Source: an uncultured Christensenella sp.
GTDB taxonomy: Bacteria > Bacillota > Clostridia > Christensenellales > Pumilibacteraceae
Assembly: GCA_910585955.1 (NCBI GenBank)
Contig: CAJUGC010000007.1
Location: 1-64,000 of the forward strand
Reading direction: 5' to 3'
Length of the DNA stretch: 64,000 nt
This document shows, one piece after another, positions 46,835 to 55,892 of the stretch; the first letter of the stretch is position 1, and each line of letters begins with the position of its first letter. The position numbers and the translations under genes are program-made. Below the pieces are notes generated by a model. The model was not told where the DNA came from. It was given only the letters and a program-made list of their open reading frames with translations, and ran no database searches.

Positions 46835-47470
46835 CTAATTGTCTGGCGTAATCATCGACTTGACCTTCATGAGACGTACGAGAGCGCCTCGCTCGTTTTC
46901 GTCGAGCTTCATAACGATATACTTAATGGTTTCGTTGAGCTGCGGGATCATGACGTACTCGAGAGCGTTAACTCTGCGACGGTTGCGCTCTATCTCGTCG
47001 GCGAGCATATTACACGTCTTTTCGACCTGAGCAAGTCTCAAAAGCTTTTCCATAAGCGTGGAGATTTTTTCCACCGCTACGTCGAGATCGGACGTAGCCG
47101 ACAACGTACTGTACGGAAGCGTATCTACGGAATTCTCGTTTTCCGTTATTTCCACGACCGGCACTTCTACGCCCATGACGTTTTCGAGATCGGTCCGTAC
47201 GTTTACGGTGCGGGCGGGAAGGCACAATGTCTGCTTGAGTTCCTCTCCGCTCATAACGGCACGGGTAAGCATGAACGAACGCATTGCGTCCGCAAGATCC
47301 TCTTCTATCTCCTCGCGCAGACGCTTATTTTCGCGAACGTACGAAAGAAAGCGACGCACCATTTCGTCGGACTTGTCTTTTAAAAGCTTATGCCCGCGCT
47401 CCGCCGTCTTTAAACGAGCCTTGAGGCGGCGAAGCTCCATTCGCGTAGGATTTACCGCAAGCCTTGTCAT
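46835..47470 (-). CDS. ntpD: V-type ATPase subunit D (central stalk)
   Basis: The 211-residue coiled-coil protein opens MTRLAVNPTRMELRRLK, the standard start of the rotor shaft subunit D, and ends with the matching C-terminal helix (NRRRVNALEYVMIPQL). It joins subunit F to make the axle that turns in A3B3. The ATG at 47470 is chosen on family alignment; AGGAGG lies 12 bases upstream. The gene comes 175 bases after subunit B, and that gap holds an inverted-repeat element, which is unusual in an otherwise tight operon. Confidence 0.95.
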   Translation of the reverse strand: MTRLAVNPTRMELRRLKARLKTAERGHKLLKDKSDEMVRRFLSYVRENKRLREEIEEDLADAMRSFMLTRAVMSGEELKQTLCLPARTVNVRTDLENVMGVEVPVVEITENENSVDTLPYSTLSATSDLDVAVEKISTLMEKLLRLAQVEKTCNMLADEIERNRRRVNALEYVMIPQLNETIKYIVMKLDENERGALVRLMKVKSMITPDN

Positions 47471-47517
47471 TCCGAGACCAAAACCTCCTGTCAAAAATCA
47501 GCTTTTCAATAATCGGA

Positions 47518-47646
47518 TTTGAAGATACAGTCGCGCGTCAGACGGGCAACAGGTGACGAGTCGAGTGGGTGCTGTACTCTTTCGTACTGCGCCCGCTCGG
47601 CGAGGAGCACATAGCCCGCCTGACACGATGAATGTGTCTTCAAATT
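47518..47646 (-). repeat. Inverted-repeat element in the V-ATPase operon (B/D gap), copy 2
   Basis: The ends ATTTGAAGACACA and TGTATCTTCAAAT pair over 12 of 13 bases and enclose about 100 bases that fold further: GACGGGC / GCCCGCCTG near the ends and an apical stem with CGAGCGGG...GTAC opposite GTAC...CCCACTCG. In transcript sense it begins at the stop codon of subunit B. Its ends match those of copy 1. Confidence 0.8.
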
Positions 47647-49021
47647 ATGCTTTCTGTTTTAAGTATTTGTCTATATATTCGTCCTTGATACGCTTGAGTT
47701 CGCTTCTCGGAAGAATGGAGAGCAGTTCCCAGCCGAGGTCGAGCGTCTCTTCTATGCTGCGATTGGTATTGAAGCCCTGCGAAACATAACGGCGCTCGAA
47801 CTCCTCGGCGAACTTAGCGTACTTCTTGTCTGTCTCCGTAAGAGCCGCGTCGCCGAGTATGGCTGAAAGCTCCTTGGCTTCCTTGCCGAGCGAGTATGCG
47901 GCAAACAACTGGTTCATCGTGTCGGCGTGATCCTCGCGCGTCTTGTTTTTGCCTATACCTTTGTCCTTTAATCGGGACAGGCTGGGCAAAACGTCTATAG
48001 GTGGGTTGAAGCCTTTTTTGTAGAGCTCGCGCGAGAGGATTATCTGCCCCTCGGTTATATAGCCAGTAAGGTCCGGTATCGGGTGTGTCTTATCGTCCTC
48101 GGGCATGGTAAGAATGGGGATTTGAGTTATCGATCCTTTCTTGCCGCGAATACGTCCGGCACGCTCGTAGAGCGAAGCGAGGTCGGTATACATATAACCC
48201 GGATAGCCGCGGCGACCCGGTACTTCCTTTCGAGCCGCAGACACTTCGCGCATTGCTTCCGCGTAATTCGTTATGTCGGTCATTATGACGAGCACATGCA
48301 TTCCCTTGTCGAATGCGAGATATTCCGCCGCCGTAAGCGCCATACGCGGCGTCGAGATACGCTCTATGGCGGGGTCGTCGGCAAGGTTCATAAATAGCAC
48401 CGTGCGCTCGATCGCGCCCGTCTTGCGAAAGTCGTCGATAAAGAATTCGGCTTCCTCGTAGGTTATGCCTATGGCGGCGAACACTACGGCGAAGCTTTCG
48501 CCCTTGCCGAGCACTTTAGCTTGGCGTGCGATTTGAGCCGCAAGGTTGGCGTGCGGAAGTCCGCTCATCGAAAACACGGGGAGTTTCTGACCGCGAACGA
48601 GCGTGTTGAGTCCGTCGATCGCCGAAACGCCGGTCTGAATAAACTCATCCGGATAGTCGCGCGCGGCGGGGTTTATAGGCTGACCGTTGACATCCATGCG
48701 CTTTTCGGCGATTATGTCCGCGCCGCCGTCCTTGGGTCTGCCCATGCCGTCGAACACGCGTCCGAGCATATCGATGGACACGGGAAGTTCTATGCTCTTG
48801 CCGAGAAAGCGCGCCTTTGCCGTGCTTATTTTAAGCCCCTGGCTGACTTCGAAGAGCTGAACGAGCGCTTTGTCTCTGTTTATTTCGAGCACTTTGCCCT
48901 GTCGTATTTCGCCGTTTGCCTGCTCTATTTCGACAAGCTCGTTGTACTTTACGTCCTCTACGCCCTCAACGAGCATCAAGGGACCTACGACTTCACTTAT
49001 ACTGCGATATTCCTTTAACAT
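47645..49021 (-). CDS. ntpB: V-type ATPase subunit B
   Basis: The 458-residue regulatory, non-catalytic subunit of the A3B3 head has the usual GLPHANLAAQIARQ and AAIGITYEEAEFF segments and lacks a normal P-loop, as expected for B. It overlaps subunit A by one base (TGATG), so translation is coupled and the two are made in equal amounts. Its stop codon opens the inverted-repeat element that separates it from subunit D. Confidence 0.97.
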   Translation of the reverse strand: MLKEYRSISEVVGPLMLVEGVEDVKYNELVEIEQANGEIRQGKVLEINRDKALVQLFEVSQGLKISTAKARFLGKSIELPVSIDMLGRVFDGMGRPKDGGADIIAEKRMDVNGQPINPAARDYPDEFIQTGVSAIDGLNTLVRGQKLPVFSMSGLPHANLAAQIARQAKVLGKGESFAVVFAAIGITYEEAEFFIDDFRKTGAIERTVLFMNLADDPAIERISTPRMALTAAEYLAFDKGMHVLVIMTDITNYAEAMREVSAARKEVPGRRGYPGYMYTDLASLYERAGRIRGKKGSITQIPILTMPEDDKTHPIPDLTGYITEGQIILSRELYKKGFNPPIDVLPSLSRLKDKGIGKNKTREDHADTMNQLFAAYSLGKEAKELSAILGDAALTETDKKYAKFAEEFERRYVSQGFNTNRSIEETLDLGWELLSILPRSELKRIKDEYIDKYLKQKA

Positions 49022-50781
49022 CAGTCACTCTCCTTGCCTGCCGCTTCGGCAAGTTCGCCGCTCATCTGCGCGTCGATACCGTCGAATTCGGCTATGCGCT
49101 CCTCGGGAATATACTTGCTTCTGCCTATCTTCTCCCTCGCGCTTATGCCGAGCACTTTGTCGAGCGCCGCTCCGCCCTCGAGCGCCGAGAGCGAACGTCG
49201 ATAGCAGTCGATGATAAGTTTGAGCATACGATACTGCTTGTTAAGCGACGTGTAAGTATCCACCTCGTGGAAGGCGTTTTGGTGGAGATAGTCCTCGCGC
49301 ACGGCTTTCGCCGTCTCCATGGTAAGCCTGTCGCGCGGTGAAAGCGCGTCCATGCCGACGAGGCGGACTATTTCGTCAAGCTGCGCCTCTTCCTGAAGTA
49401 TGCGCATTGCCTCGGCGCGATAGTTGTTGAAGTCTCGCGCGACATTCGACGTATACCAAGACGCAAGACGGTCGGCATATAGGCTATAGCTCGTAAGCCA
49501 ATCTATAGCGGGGAAATGCCGCTTATACGCAAGGCTTGCCGACAAGCCCCAATAAACTTTTACTATGCGAAGCGTCGCCTGCGAGACGGGTTCGGACATA
49601 TCGCCGCCAGGAGGAGAGACAGCGCCGATTGCCGTGACGCTCCCCACCCTGTCGCCGCTTCCGAGCACGGACACCTTGCCCGCGCGCTCGTAGAACTCGG
49701 CAAGACGGCTCGAGAGATATGCGGGATAGCCTTCCTCGCCCGGCATTTCCTCGAGTCTGCCCGACATCTCGCGCAGAGCTTCCGCCCAACGCGACGTGGA
49801 GTCCGCCATAATCGCGACGTTGTAGCCCATGTCGCGGAAATACTCGGCTATCGTTATGCCCGTGTATATGCTCGCTTCGCGCGCCGCAACCGGCATATCC
49901 GAAGTGTTGGCTATTAGCACGGTGCGCTTCATGAGCGGCTTACCCGTCTTGGGGTCGCTGAGCTCGGGGAACTCGTTGAGAACGTCGGTCATTTCGTTGC
50001 CGCGCTCGCCGCAGCCGACGTAGACTATGATGTCCGCGTCCGCCCACTTCGCGAGCTGGTGCTGAACTACCGTCTTGCCCGAGCCGAACGGTCCTGGAAC
50101 TGCCGCGACGCCGCCTTCGGCTATCGGGAACAGAGTGTCTATTACGCGCTGCCCGGTTACGAGCGGGCGGGCGGGCGGAAGTTTGGACTTGTAAGGGCGA
50201 CCGCGACGCACCGGCCACTTCTGCGCCATACGGATATTGACGGTACCGTTTTCGTCCTTTAAGGTGGCTACGGTCTCGTCTATGTTGAAACTGCCTTCTT
50301 CTATGCTTGCAACGACGCCGCTCTTTCCGGGAGGAACCATTATGCGGTGCTCGATGACTTCGTTCTCGCGGACGGTGCCTATAATGTCGCCGCCCGTCAC
50401 CTTATCGCCCACTTTTACCGTCGGCAAAAAGTCCCATTTCTTTTTATGATCGAGAGCTGGCACTTCGAGTCCTCTTCCTATCCTGTCGCCGCTCTTTTCC
50501 ACAAGCATATTCAAGGGGCGCTGTATGCCGTCGTAAATGCTTTCGATAAGTCCCGGTCCGAGCTCGACGGACAGCGGCGCGTTTGTAGACACAACGTCTT
50601 CGCCCGTGCCGAGCATACTCGTCTCTTCATAGACCTGAATGGACGCTTTGTCGCCGCGAAGCTCTATGACTTCGCCGATGAGTCGGCGCGACGAAACGCG
50701 CACGACGTCGTACATCTTTACGTCCGCCATGCCTTCCGCAACTATGAGCGGTCCGCTGACCTTAACAATTTTACCTTTCAT
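49021..50781 (-). CDS. ntpA: V-type ATPase catalytic subunit A
   Basis: The 586-residue catalytic subunit carries the P-loop GPFGSGKTVVQHQ (family GAFGCGKT), the Walker B-like region around ALREMSGRLEEMPGEEGYPAYL, and the long non-homologous insertion after the N-terminal barrel that marks A subunits (about 110-200). It hydrolyses or makes ATP in the head. GGAGG precedes the ATG. Subunit F lies 54 bases upstream. Confidence 0.97.
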   Translation of the reverse strand: MKGKIVKVSGPLIVAEGMADVKMYDVVRVSSRRLIGEVIELRGDKASIQVYEETSMLGTGEDVVSTNAPLSVELGPGLIESIYDGIQRPLNMLVEKSGDRIGRGLEVPALDHKKKWDFLPTVKVGDKVTGGDIIGTVRENEVIEHRIMVPPGKSGVVASIEEGSFNIDETVATLKDENGTVNIRMAQKWPVRRGRPYKSKLPPARPLVTGQRVIDTLFPIAEGGVAAVPGPFGSGKTVVQHQLAKWADADIIVYVGCGERGNEMTDVLNEFPELSDPKTGKPLMKRTVLIANTSDMPVAAREASIYTGITIAEYFRDMGYNVAIMADSTSRWAEALREMSGRLEEMPGEEGYPAYLSSRLAEFYERAGKVSVLGSGDRVGSVTAIGAVSPPGGDMSEPVSQATLRIVKVYWGLSASLAYKRHFPAIDWLTSYSLYADRLASWYTSNVARDFNNYRAEAMRILQEEAQLDEIVRLVGMDALSPRDRLTMETAKAVREDYLHQNAFHEVDTYTSLNKQYRMLKLIIDCYRRSLSALEGGAALDKVLGISAREKIGRSKYIPEERIAEFDGIDAQMSGELAEAAGKESD

Positions 50782-50835
50782 AATTTTTAATCGTGACCTC
50801 CCGTCACAATGATTCGATGAGAGTGTTTGATCTTC

Positions 50836-51180
50836 CTACTTCGCGCTGTCCGAGAACAGTATGTCCGCGCCTATCGCCTTTTCTACGTCGCGCTTTACGC
50901 CCGACATTCCGAAACCGTTGCTGCCCGCCGCCGACGGAATGGGTATGACGACGGGAAAAGGCTTTGCCTTAATCGCATCTATCTGCTTGGGAATAAGGGC
51001 GGCGACATTTTCCGTAACGAACACCACGGCATACCCGTCCGCTTCGAGTTTTTTCAATGCGCTTATCGCTTCAAACTCCGTCGAAGCGCCGTACACGTCA
51101 GCGCCCGCCGCCACAAACAGTTCGACGCTGTCTCTGTCGCCGAGCACGGCTATCTTTCCGCTTTTTTGCATTACGACCAC
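50836..51180 (-). CDS. ntpG: V-type ATPase subunit F (NtpG)
   Basis: The 114-residue Rossmann-like protein (KIAVLGDRDSVELF start, GYAVVFVTENVA in the middle) is the small central-stalk subunit F, called NtpG in Enterococcus hirae. It overlaps the end of subunit C by 10 bases. Its C-terminus (GANGFG-like GSNGFGMSGVKRDVEKAIGADIL) is typical. Confidence 0.92.
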   Translation of the reverse strand: MVVMQKSGKIAVLGDRDSVELFVAAGADVYGASTEFEAISALKKLEADGYAVVFVTENVAALIPKQIDAIKAKPFPVVIPIPSAAGSNGFGMSGVKRDVEKAIGADILFSDSAK

Positions 51181-52139
51181 CTCACTCGTCTGTTTATCTC
51201 GCCGCGCACGTTGTTTTTGAGACAGGTAAGAATAATCTTGACTGTCTTGTATTCGTTAAGCGCGGAAGCGTAATAATGAAGGAGCGGCGCGCTTGACAGC
51301 ATATTCTCGAGATCGCCGTCGAAAAAGGTCGTCTCCGCGTACTCGGCGTCGGTTTCAAACAGCGGCAACGCTTCAAAGCCCTTTTCACTTACGCGTTTTA
51401 ATACGTCGTAATACGCCGTGTCGCGAAGTTTGTCGGCAAAACCCGTAAGCCCCGCCTCATATGCCGCCATAAGGTCGTCCCTGTCGATACTGCCGCCGTC
51501 TATGAAAAGCTCTTTTAGGCTGTCCGCGCCCGCGTTCATCCGAAGACACCTTAAAGCGGACGCAAGATTTACGAAATCTATCTTTGCCGTCACATAATTC
51601 TTGACTGCCTTGCCAGCCTTTTTCGCGTGCTCGCTCATATCCGCATACATGGCGCGCGTGAGAGCTTCGTCGATCTCTCTTGCGCTTACCTTGCCCGTAA
51701 GCGACTTTGCGTCAAGCTCCGAAAGAGCTTTCAACATAGGCTCGGGACAATCTGCATAAGTTCCGTTCGGTATTCCGAGAGTATAATCGCTTTCCATATC
51801 GTAAAGCGCGCTTACGCTCTCCTTGCCGCCGGCTTTGAACTTATATCTCGCCTTAGCGTTGTTGTAATAGAAACGAGCGAGAAGAACCGCAGAAGTATGA
51901 GGATCGAAGCAATCTTCGGAAATGAAATTTATGAGATTTGCCGTTTCTTCGGAAATGAGCTTGTCGACGTCGAAGCTGTTTTCGCCGAGACGTCCTCCGC
52001 CGTAGCCGTAATCGCACAGCATTTTGACCGCTCCTGCAAAATCCGCGTCCGCAAGGCGGCGCAGTTTTTCCTCCGAGAGAAGTTTGCCCTCGTTGTATTT
52101 TGCAAGCGTATTCGCATATATTTTCGTAGTCTGTGCCAT
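51171..52139 (-). CDS. ntpC: V-type ATPase subunit C
   Basis: The 322-residue, mostly helical protein is the d/C subunit that sits on the c-ring and links it to the central stalk. The segments LLSEEKLRRLADAD, DPHTSAVLLARFYYNNAK and the late YYASALNEYKTVKIILTCLKN are typical. It follows a 246-base gap after subunit E that contains two structured elements; a weak ribosome site (AAGGAAAT) precedes the ATG. Confidence 0.92.
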   Translation of the reverse strand: MAQTTKIYANTLAKYNEGKLLSEEKLRRLADADFAGAVKMLCDYGYGGGRLGENSFDVDKLISEETANLINFISEDCFDPHTSAVLLARFYYNNAKARYKFKAGGKESVSALYDMESDYTLGIPNGTYADCPEPMLKALSELDAKSLTGKVSAREIDEALTRAMYADMSEHAKKAGKAVKNYVTAKIDFVNLASALRCLRMNAGADSLKELFIDGGSIDRDDLMAAYEAGLTGFADKLRDTAYYDVLKRVSEKGFEALPLFETDAEYAETTFFDGDLENMLSSAPLLHYYASALNEYKTVKIILTCLKNNVRGEINRRVRWS

Positions 52140-52195
52140 TACGATTTCCTTTTAATTTTTTTATAAAGGGGCTTTTATGAGGAGCGTCGGTTAAT

Positions 52196-52251
52196 TGCCC
52201 CCCAGTCGTCTGAAACGACAGCTCCGCTCGGCTCAAAGGGCGCCTTTTACA
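52196..52251 (-). repeat. REP-like hairpin element in the V-ATPase operon (E/C gap)
   Basis: This short GC-rich element has the look of a common intergenic repeat of gut Firmicutes: an inner hairpin GTCGT-CTGA-AACGAC flanked by AGCTCCGC / CCCCCC and GGGCGCC. In transcript sense it ends just before the ribosome site region of subunit C. Confidence 0.6.
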
Positions 52252-52263
52252 CGAAGTTTATCC

Positions 52264-52390
52264 GTTGACGGCTTAGGTGCGAGCGAGACGGACAGCTGTC
52301 GGCGTGCGTCCGAAGGAATGTGCCAAACTGCACATGACCAAGGCAAACGCCGAACGCAGTCCGTATTCGTGACGCAAATAAGCCGTCAGC
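52264..52390 (-). repeat. Inverted-repeat element in the V-ATPase operon (E/C gap)
   Basis: The end arms GTTGACGGCTTA and TAAGCCGTCAGC pair fully (one wobble). Inside, ACGGAC / GTCCGT and TCGGCGT / ACGCCGA form further stems, and ATGTGC-CAAACT-GCACAT is an apical hairpin. The stop codon of subunit E lies inside the first arm, as with the elements at 44767 and 47518, but the end sequence differs, so it is a second family of the same design. Confidence 0.8.
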
Positions 52391-52970
52391 GAGAGAAGAG
52401 TTTTTCGCAAATTTCACTTTCCGTTTCGGGTCTTATCTGTTTTACGAGCGTGTCGAGCGTGAGATTTTTATCGCACTTGTATCCGACGAGCACAACTCCT
52501 CCGCGAAGTGTGTGATGTTTACTCGAAAGCGACAGATCTTTTCCGATACTCTCGCCGAGCTTTGTCGCCCAATCGTACGGCAAACGGCGTATATCGCGCT
52601 CGGACACCATTATTTCGTCGCCGTCATCGGCATAACGCGCGACGAGTCCGCCTATAAACTCACGGTAGACATTGTCCGTCATATTGAGCGTCTTTACTAT
52701 CGCCGCGTCGTAAACCTTGTCGATAAGCGCCTGTTTTGCCTTAAGAACAAGTTTACGCCTGTCGAGATTGGCAAGAGTAACTTTGCGTTCCACCGTCTTT
52801 TGCGCTTCTTTTTCGGCTTTCGCGAGAGCTTCCGTTTCCCTATCTTTCAAACGGTTTCGCGTCGTTTCGAGCAACGCGTCCTTTTCTGCTATAGCGTCGT
52901 CGACTATCGCCCGAGCTTTGCTTTCCGCCGCCGCGATTATGCTGTTTATTATCGCGTCCTTTCCTTCCAT
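52386..52970 (-). CDS. ntpE: V-type ATPase subunit E (peripheral stalk)
   Basis: The 194-residue protein has a long N-terminal helix rich in Ala, Glu and Lys (about 5-85) and a C-terminal globular part with GGVVLVGYKCDKNLTLDTLV, the signature of subunit E. It pairs with subunit G/H to form the outer stalk that holds the head. It starts 12 bases after subunit K. Its stop codon is part of the next inverted-repeat element. Confidence 0.93.
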   Translation of the reverse strand: MEGKDAIINSIIAAAESKARAIVDDAIAEKDALLETTRNRLKDRETEALAKAEKEAQKTVERKVTLANLDRRKLVLKAKQALIDKVYDAAIVKTLNMTDNVYREFIGGLVARYADDGDEIMVSERDIRRLPYDWATKLGESIGKDLSLSSKHHTLRGGVVLVGYKCDKNLTLDTLVKQIRPETESEICEKLFSR

Positions 52971-52982
52971 AATCTACTCCGC

Positions 52983-53459
52983 TCAGCCGATCTTGAAAAG
53001 AAGCACGCCGAGAAGCGAAACAATTAGCGAGAATATGGCGAAGATTTCGACCATGACAGCCAAAAGTATCGCGTGACCCATTTGCTTGTCCTGCTTTCCG
53101 AGCAAATTTATGCCGCCCACTACGACGTTGCCTTGCGTAATGGCAGACACAAGTCCGACAAACGCTATGGGAAGGCAAAGCGCAAGCAGCGACAAGCCCT
53201 GCAGATTAGTCAGCTCTACGGGCGCGCCGCCGAGTACGTTTAGCTTTACAAGCACCATGAACGCCACGACGAAGCCGTACAGACCCTGCGACGACGGCAA
53301 CAGCTGTAATACCATTGCGTTGCCGAACTTCGACGGATCCTTGGACATCAGCGCGCTAGCCGCCTGTCCCGCTCTGCCGACGCCTATAGCCGAACCTATG
53401 CCCGAACAAAGTATTGCGAGCGCCGCGCCCAGCAGTGCGTAAAAGTAGCCGAGTTCCAT
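52983..53459 (-). CDS. ntpK: V-type ATPase proteolipid subunit K (c-ring)
   Basis: The 158-residue protein has four membrane helices in two hairpins. The ion-binding Glu is E138 (VMVEIF) in the second hairpin; the first hairpin lacks a carboxylate at that place, as in the fused 16-kDa K subunits. Of the sodium ligands known in E. hirae NtpK, Q58 and Y61 are kept (PSSQGLY), Thr is Ser57, and the second Gln is Asn118. This favours Na+ or mixed coupling but does not settle it. Confidence 0.95.
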   Translation of the reverse strand: MELGYFYALLGAALAILCSGIGSAIGVGRAGQAASALMSKDPSKFGNAMVLQLLPSSQGLYGFVVAFMVLVKLNVLGGAPVELTNLQGLSLLALCLPIAFVGLVSAITQGNVVVGGINLLGKQDKQMGHAILLAVMVEIFAIFSLIVSLLGVLLFKIG

Positions 53460-53518
53460 TTTTCTAAACCTCCGAAAATGTATTGTATGCCGCGTGTCTG
53501 CGGCGGTTTGCCTATATA

Positions 53519-55546
53519 TTATGCGTTTTCTTTAGCACTTTTCTTCTTATTGTTTTCTTTCGGCACAAACCGAATATATTTCGTCTTTTCTCCCATGGGG
53601 CTAAACAGCCTTCCGCCGCCGTCGTAAAACTTATTGTAAAATTCGATAAATTGCAAACGCGCGTTGTGCACATAGCCGGACAGAAGTCCGAGTCCGAGGT
53701 TGAACACATGGAGCGGGATAAGAACAATTATCCCGAGCACATAGCCGACTACGGGCAAGCCGAAAAACAGAGAGCCGAGAGTGTTGAATGCAAGAGCGAT
53801 GGCTGCCGAAGCGAGCGCAAGACCAAAGAGACGCGCATAGCTCAATATGTCGGACAACAGGTTTACGAGGTCGTATATCCCGGCAAAGCCGCCCGCTATC
53901 TTACCGCCTACTGTCGGACTGTTGTGTCCAGCCGTAGCTATTATGCCGACGAGAGAAGCGGCGATTACCGCTATGCCTGCCGTCGTAAATGCCGACGGTA
54001 GACCGAGTAGTAAATTCAAAAGAATAAGACCTACGCCGACTATTATTGTTATTTTGAACAGCACGTCGACGATTCCCGCGAAGTATTGCTTGCGCTTGAA
54101 CGCCTTGTACGCATACAGTCCGTATCCGAACACGACTTGCACGACTCCGAGTCCGAGACTCAAGCCGAACATCAAGAGCGGTTCTTCAAGAGGATTGAAC
54201 CACAGCGCGGGCACTCCCTCTATACCGAACAGTCCGCCGAACATCACGCCCCAAAATACAGTGGAAATTCCGCATATACCTATAAGCGCGATGAGCCGCG
54301 ACGATCCCTTTTCGAGCTTGAATACGTTTAATATTACGAGCGCGGCAATTGTCATGACCGCGCCATATCCCGCGTCCGCCATCATGAAACCGTAGAATAT
54401 GAAGAAGAATACAGCCATGAACGGATTGGGGTCGAGCTCGCCGTATGCGGGCGGAGAATACAAATTCGTTATTTCCTCGAACGGCGCAATTAAACGCGGA
54501 TTGGTTAACAGCGTTGGCGGAGCATCTTCCTTTTCGGGCGCGGTTAGGAATGCGCATACGTTTTCCGTCTTGCCTTTTATTTCGGCAAGCACTTCGTCCG
54601 CGTAGGACGAAGGCAACCAACCCTCTACCACAAAAGTACTTTCTGTGCGGACAAATCCGCTTTCCGCCTGCGACTTTTCTATTTCGAGTCCGAGGTAGTC
54701 ATAAAGTATCTGCAAATCTCCGAGGTATTTTACATAGTTTAGTCCCTCTTTAAACGCCTCGAAATCTTCTTTCTTAAGCTCGTCCATGCGTTTTCTCGTA
54801 TCGTCTACAAGCTCTTTTGCCGTCATATCGCCCGTAAATTCGACTAAGGAAAAGCCTGCGGAACTCAATGCGTCAAGCGCTCTTTCCCGATTCTCTTTAA
54901 GAACGATAATGCTTAAAAGCGTGCCTTTAGACGCTTTGCAATCGTAAACGTATGCGGGAAAATCGCATTTCTCGAGTCTTTCGCAATTTGCGACCGAACT
55001 TTCCGAATATACCAAAAGCCGCGACGTGCTGCGCGTATCGCATATATCCGAAAACTTGAGCGGAAAACCGCCAAACGGCTCGAGCGAAACGAGTTTATAA
55101 GACAGCCTTACAAGTTCGGACTTGATTTCGAGCCGTCTGAAATTTATCTGTTCAAGCGAGTCGGCTACGGCAAGAAGTTCGTATTCTTTCGCACCGCCGT
55201 CGTAAAAATCCGCTTGCGTTATTATTCGGCGACCTTTGTATTTCGCCTGACTTTTATAAGGAAACGGCTCGACGTTTATTTTCTTTTTAATAGCCTTTTC
55301 CCGCTCGATAGCAAGATCGACTCCCTCAGAGTCGAGCTTCCCGAGATAGTCTATGGCAAAAGCCGCCTTTACCTGCTTGCCGATAAGGCGGTCGAGATGA
55401 GAACGATCGAAGCCGCGCTTGCCGACGCTCAGATCCTTTGTCGGACAAACTTCAAATACGCCGCTTTTCGACAGCGTATCCATTACCTTATCGCACTCGC
55501 GGGCGAGACCGACAAGGCGTAGTTTTTTCATTTCGACTACAGCCAC
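53519..55546 (-). CDS. ntpI: V-type ATPase subunit I (a subunit)
   Basis: The 675-residue protein has a cytoplasmic N-terminal half (to about 355, with coiled-coil arms) and a C-terminal half with about seven or eight membrane helices. The essential arginine region is in helix 7 (LSYARLFGLALASAAIA). This is the stator that forms the ion half-channels. It lies between subunits G/H and K in the usual order. Confidence 0.95.
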   Translation of the reverse strand: MAVVEMKKLRLVGLARECDKVMDTLSKSGVFEVCPTKDLSVGKRGFDRSHLDRLIGKQVKAAFAIDYLGKLDSEGVDLAIEREKAIKKKINVEPFPYKSQAKYKGRRIITQADFYDGGAKEYELLAVADSLEQINFRRLEIKSELVRLSYKLVSLEPFGGFPLKFSDICDTRSTSRLLVYSESSVANCERLEKCDFPAYVYDCKASKGTLLSIIVLKENRERALDALSSAGFSLVEFTGDMTAKELVDDTRKRMDELKKEDFEAFKEGLNYVKYLGDLQILYDYLGLEIEKSQAESGFVRTESTFVVEGWLPSSYADEVLAEIKGKTENVCAFLTAPEKEDAPPTLLTNPRLIAPFEEITNLYSPPAYGELDPNPFMAVFFFIFYGFMMADAGYGAVMTIAALVILNVFKLEKGSSRLIALIGICGISTVFWGVMFGGLFGIEGVPALWFNPLEEPLLMFGLSLGLGVVQVVFGYGLYAYKAFKRKQYFAGIVDVLFKITIIVGVGLILLNLLLGLPSAFTTAGIAVIAASLVGIIATAGHNSPTVGGKIAGGFAGIYDLVNLLSDILSYARLFGLALASAAIALAFNTLGSLFFGLPVVGYVLGIIVLIPLHVFNLGLGLLSGYVHNARLQFIEFYNKFYDGGGRLFSPMGEKTKYIRFVPKENNKKKSAKENA

Positions 55547-55558
55547 TTCGTCCCTGCC

Positions 55559-55873
55559 TTATGCTTTGCTTATCTTATCGGCTATTTTGCCTACGCATTT
55601 AGCGAAATCGCGCTCGTTTACCTTTGCGAAATCGTCCGCTTCGGCTTTTGCCGCTTTGAGAATTTCGTTTGCTTTTTCGTCGCCCTCGATCTCCGCGCGC
55701 TTTTCTATCTTTTCAAGCTCTTCCCTAAGCCTTGCGTCAAACTCCTTGCGAATATCCTCCACCTCCGCACGGGCGCTTTGCGAGATATTGCGAGCACGTT
55801 CCCGAGCCGCGGATATGATCTCCTCGGCTTTGGCTTCCGCCTCTTCTATCTCTTTCATAACTTCGCTTATCAT
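55559..55873 (-). CDS. ntpF: V-type ATPase subunit G/H (NtpF-like, peripheral stalk)
   Basis: The 104-residue protein is almost all charged Ala/Glu/Lys-rich coiled coil, as expected for the small stalk subunit that pairs with E. It occupies the first ATPase position of the operon, like ntpF in E. hirae, 12 bases before subunit I and 19 bases after rpiB. The assignment rests on size, composition and place. Confidence 0.85.
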   Translation of the reverse strand: MISEVMKEIEEAEAKAEEIISAARERARNISQSARAEVEDIRKEFDARLREELEKIEKRAEIEGDEKANEILKAAKAEADDFAKVNERDFAKCVGKIADKISKA

Positions 55874-55892
55874 ATAACCCCTAACCCTTTAC

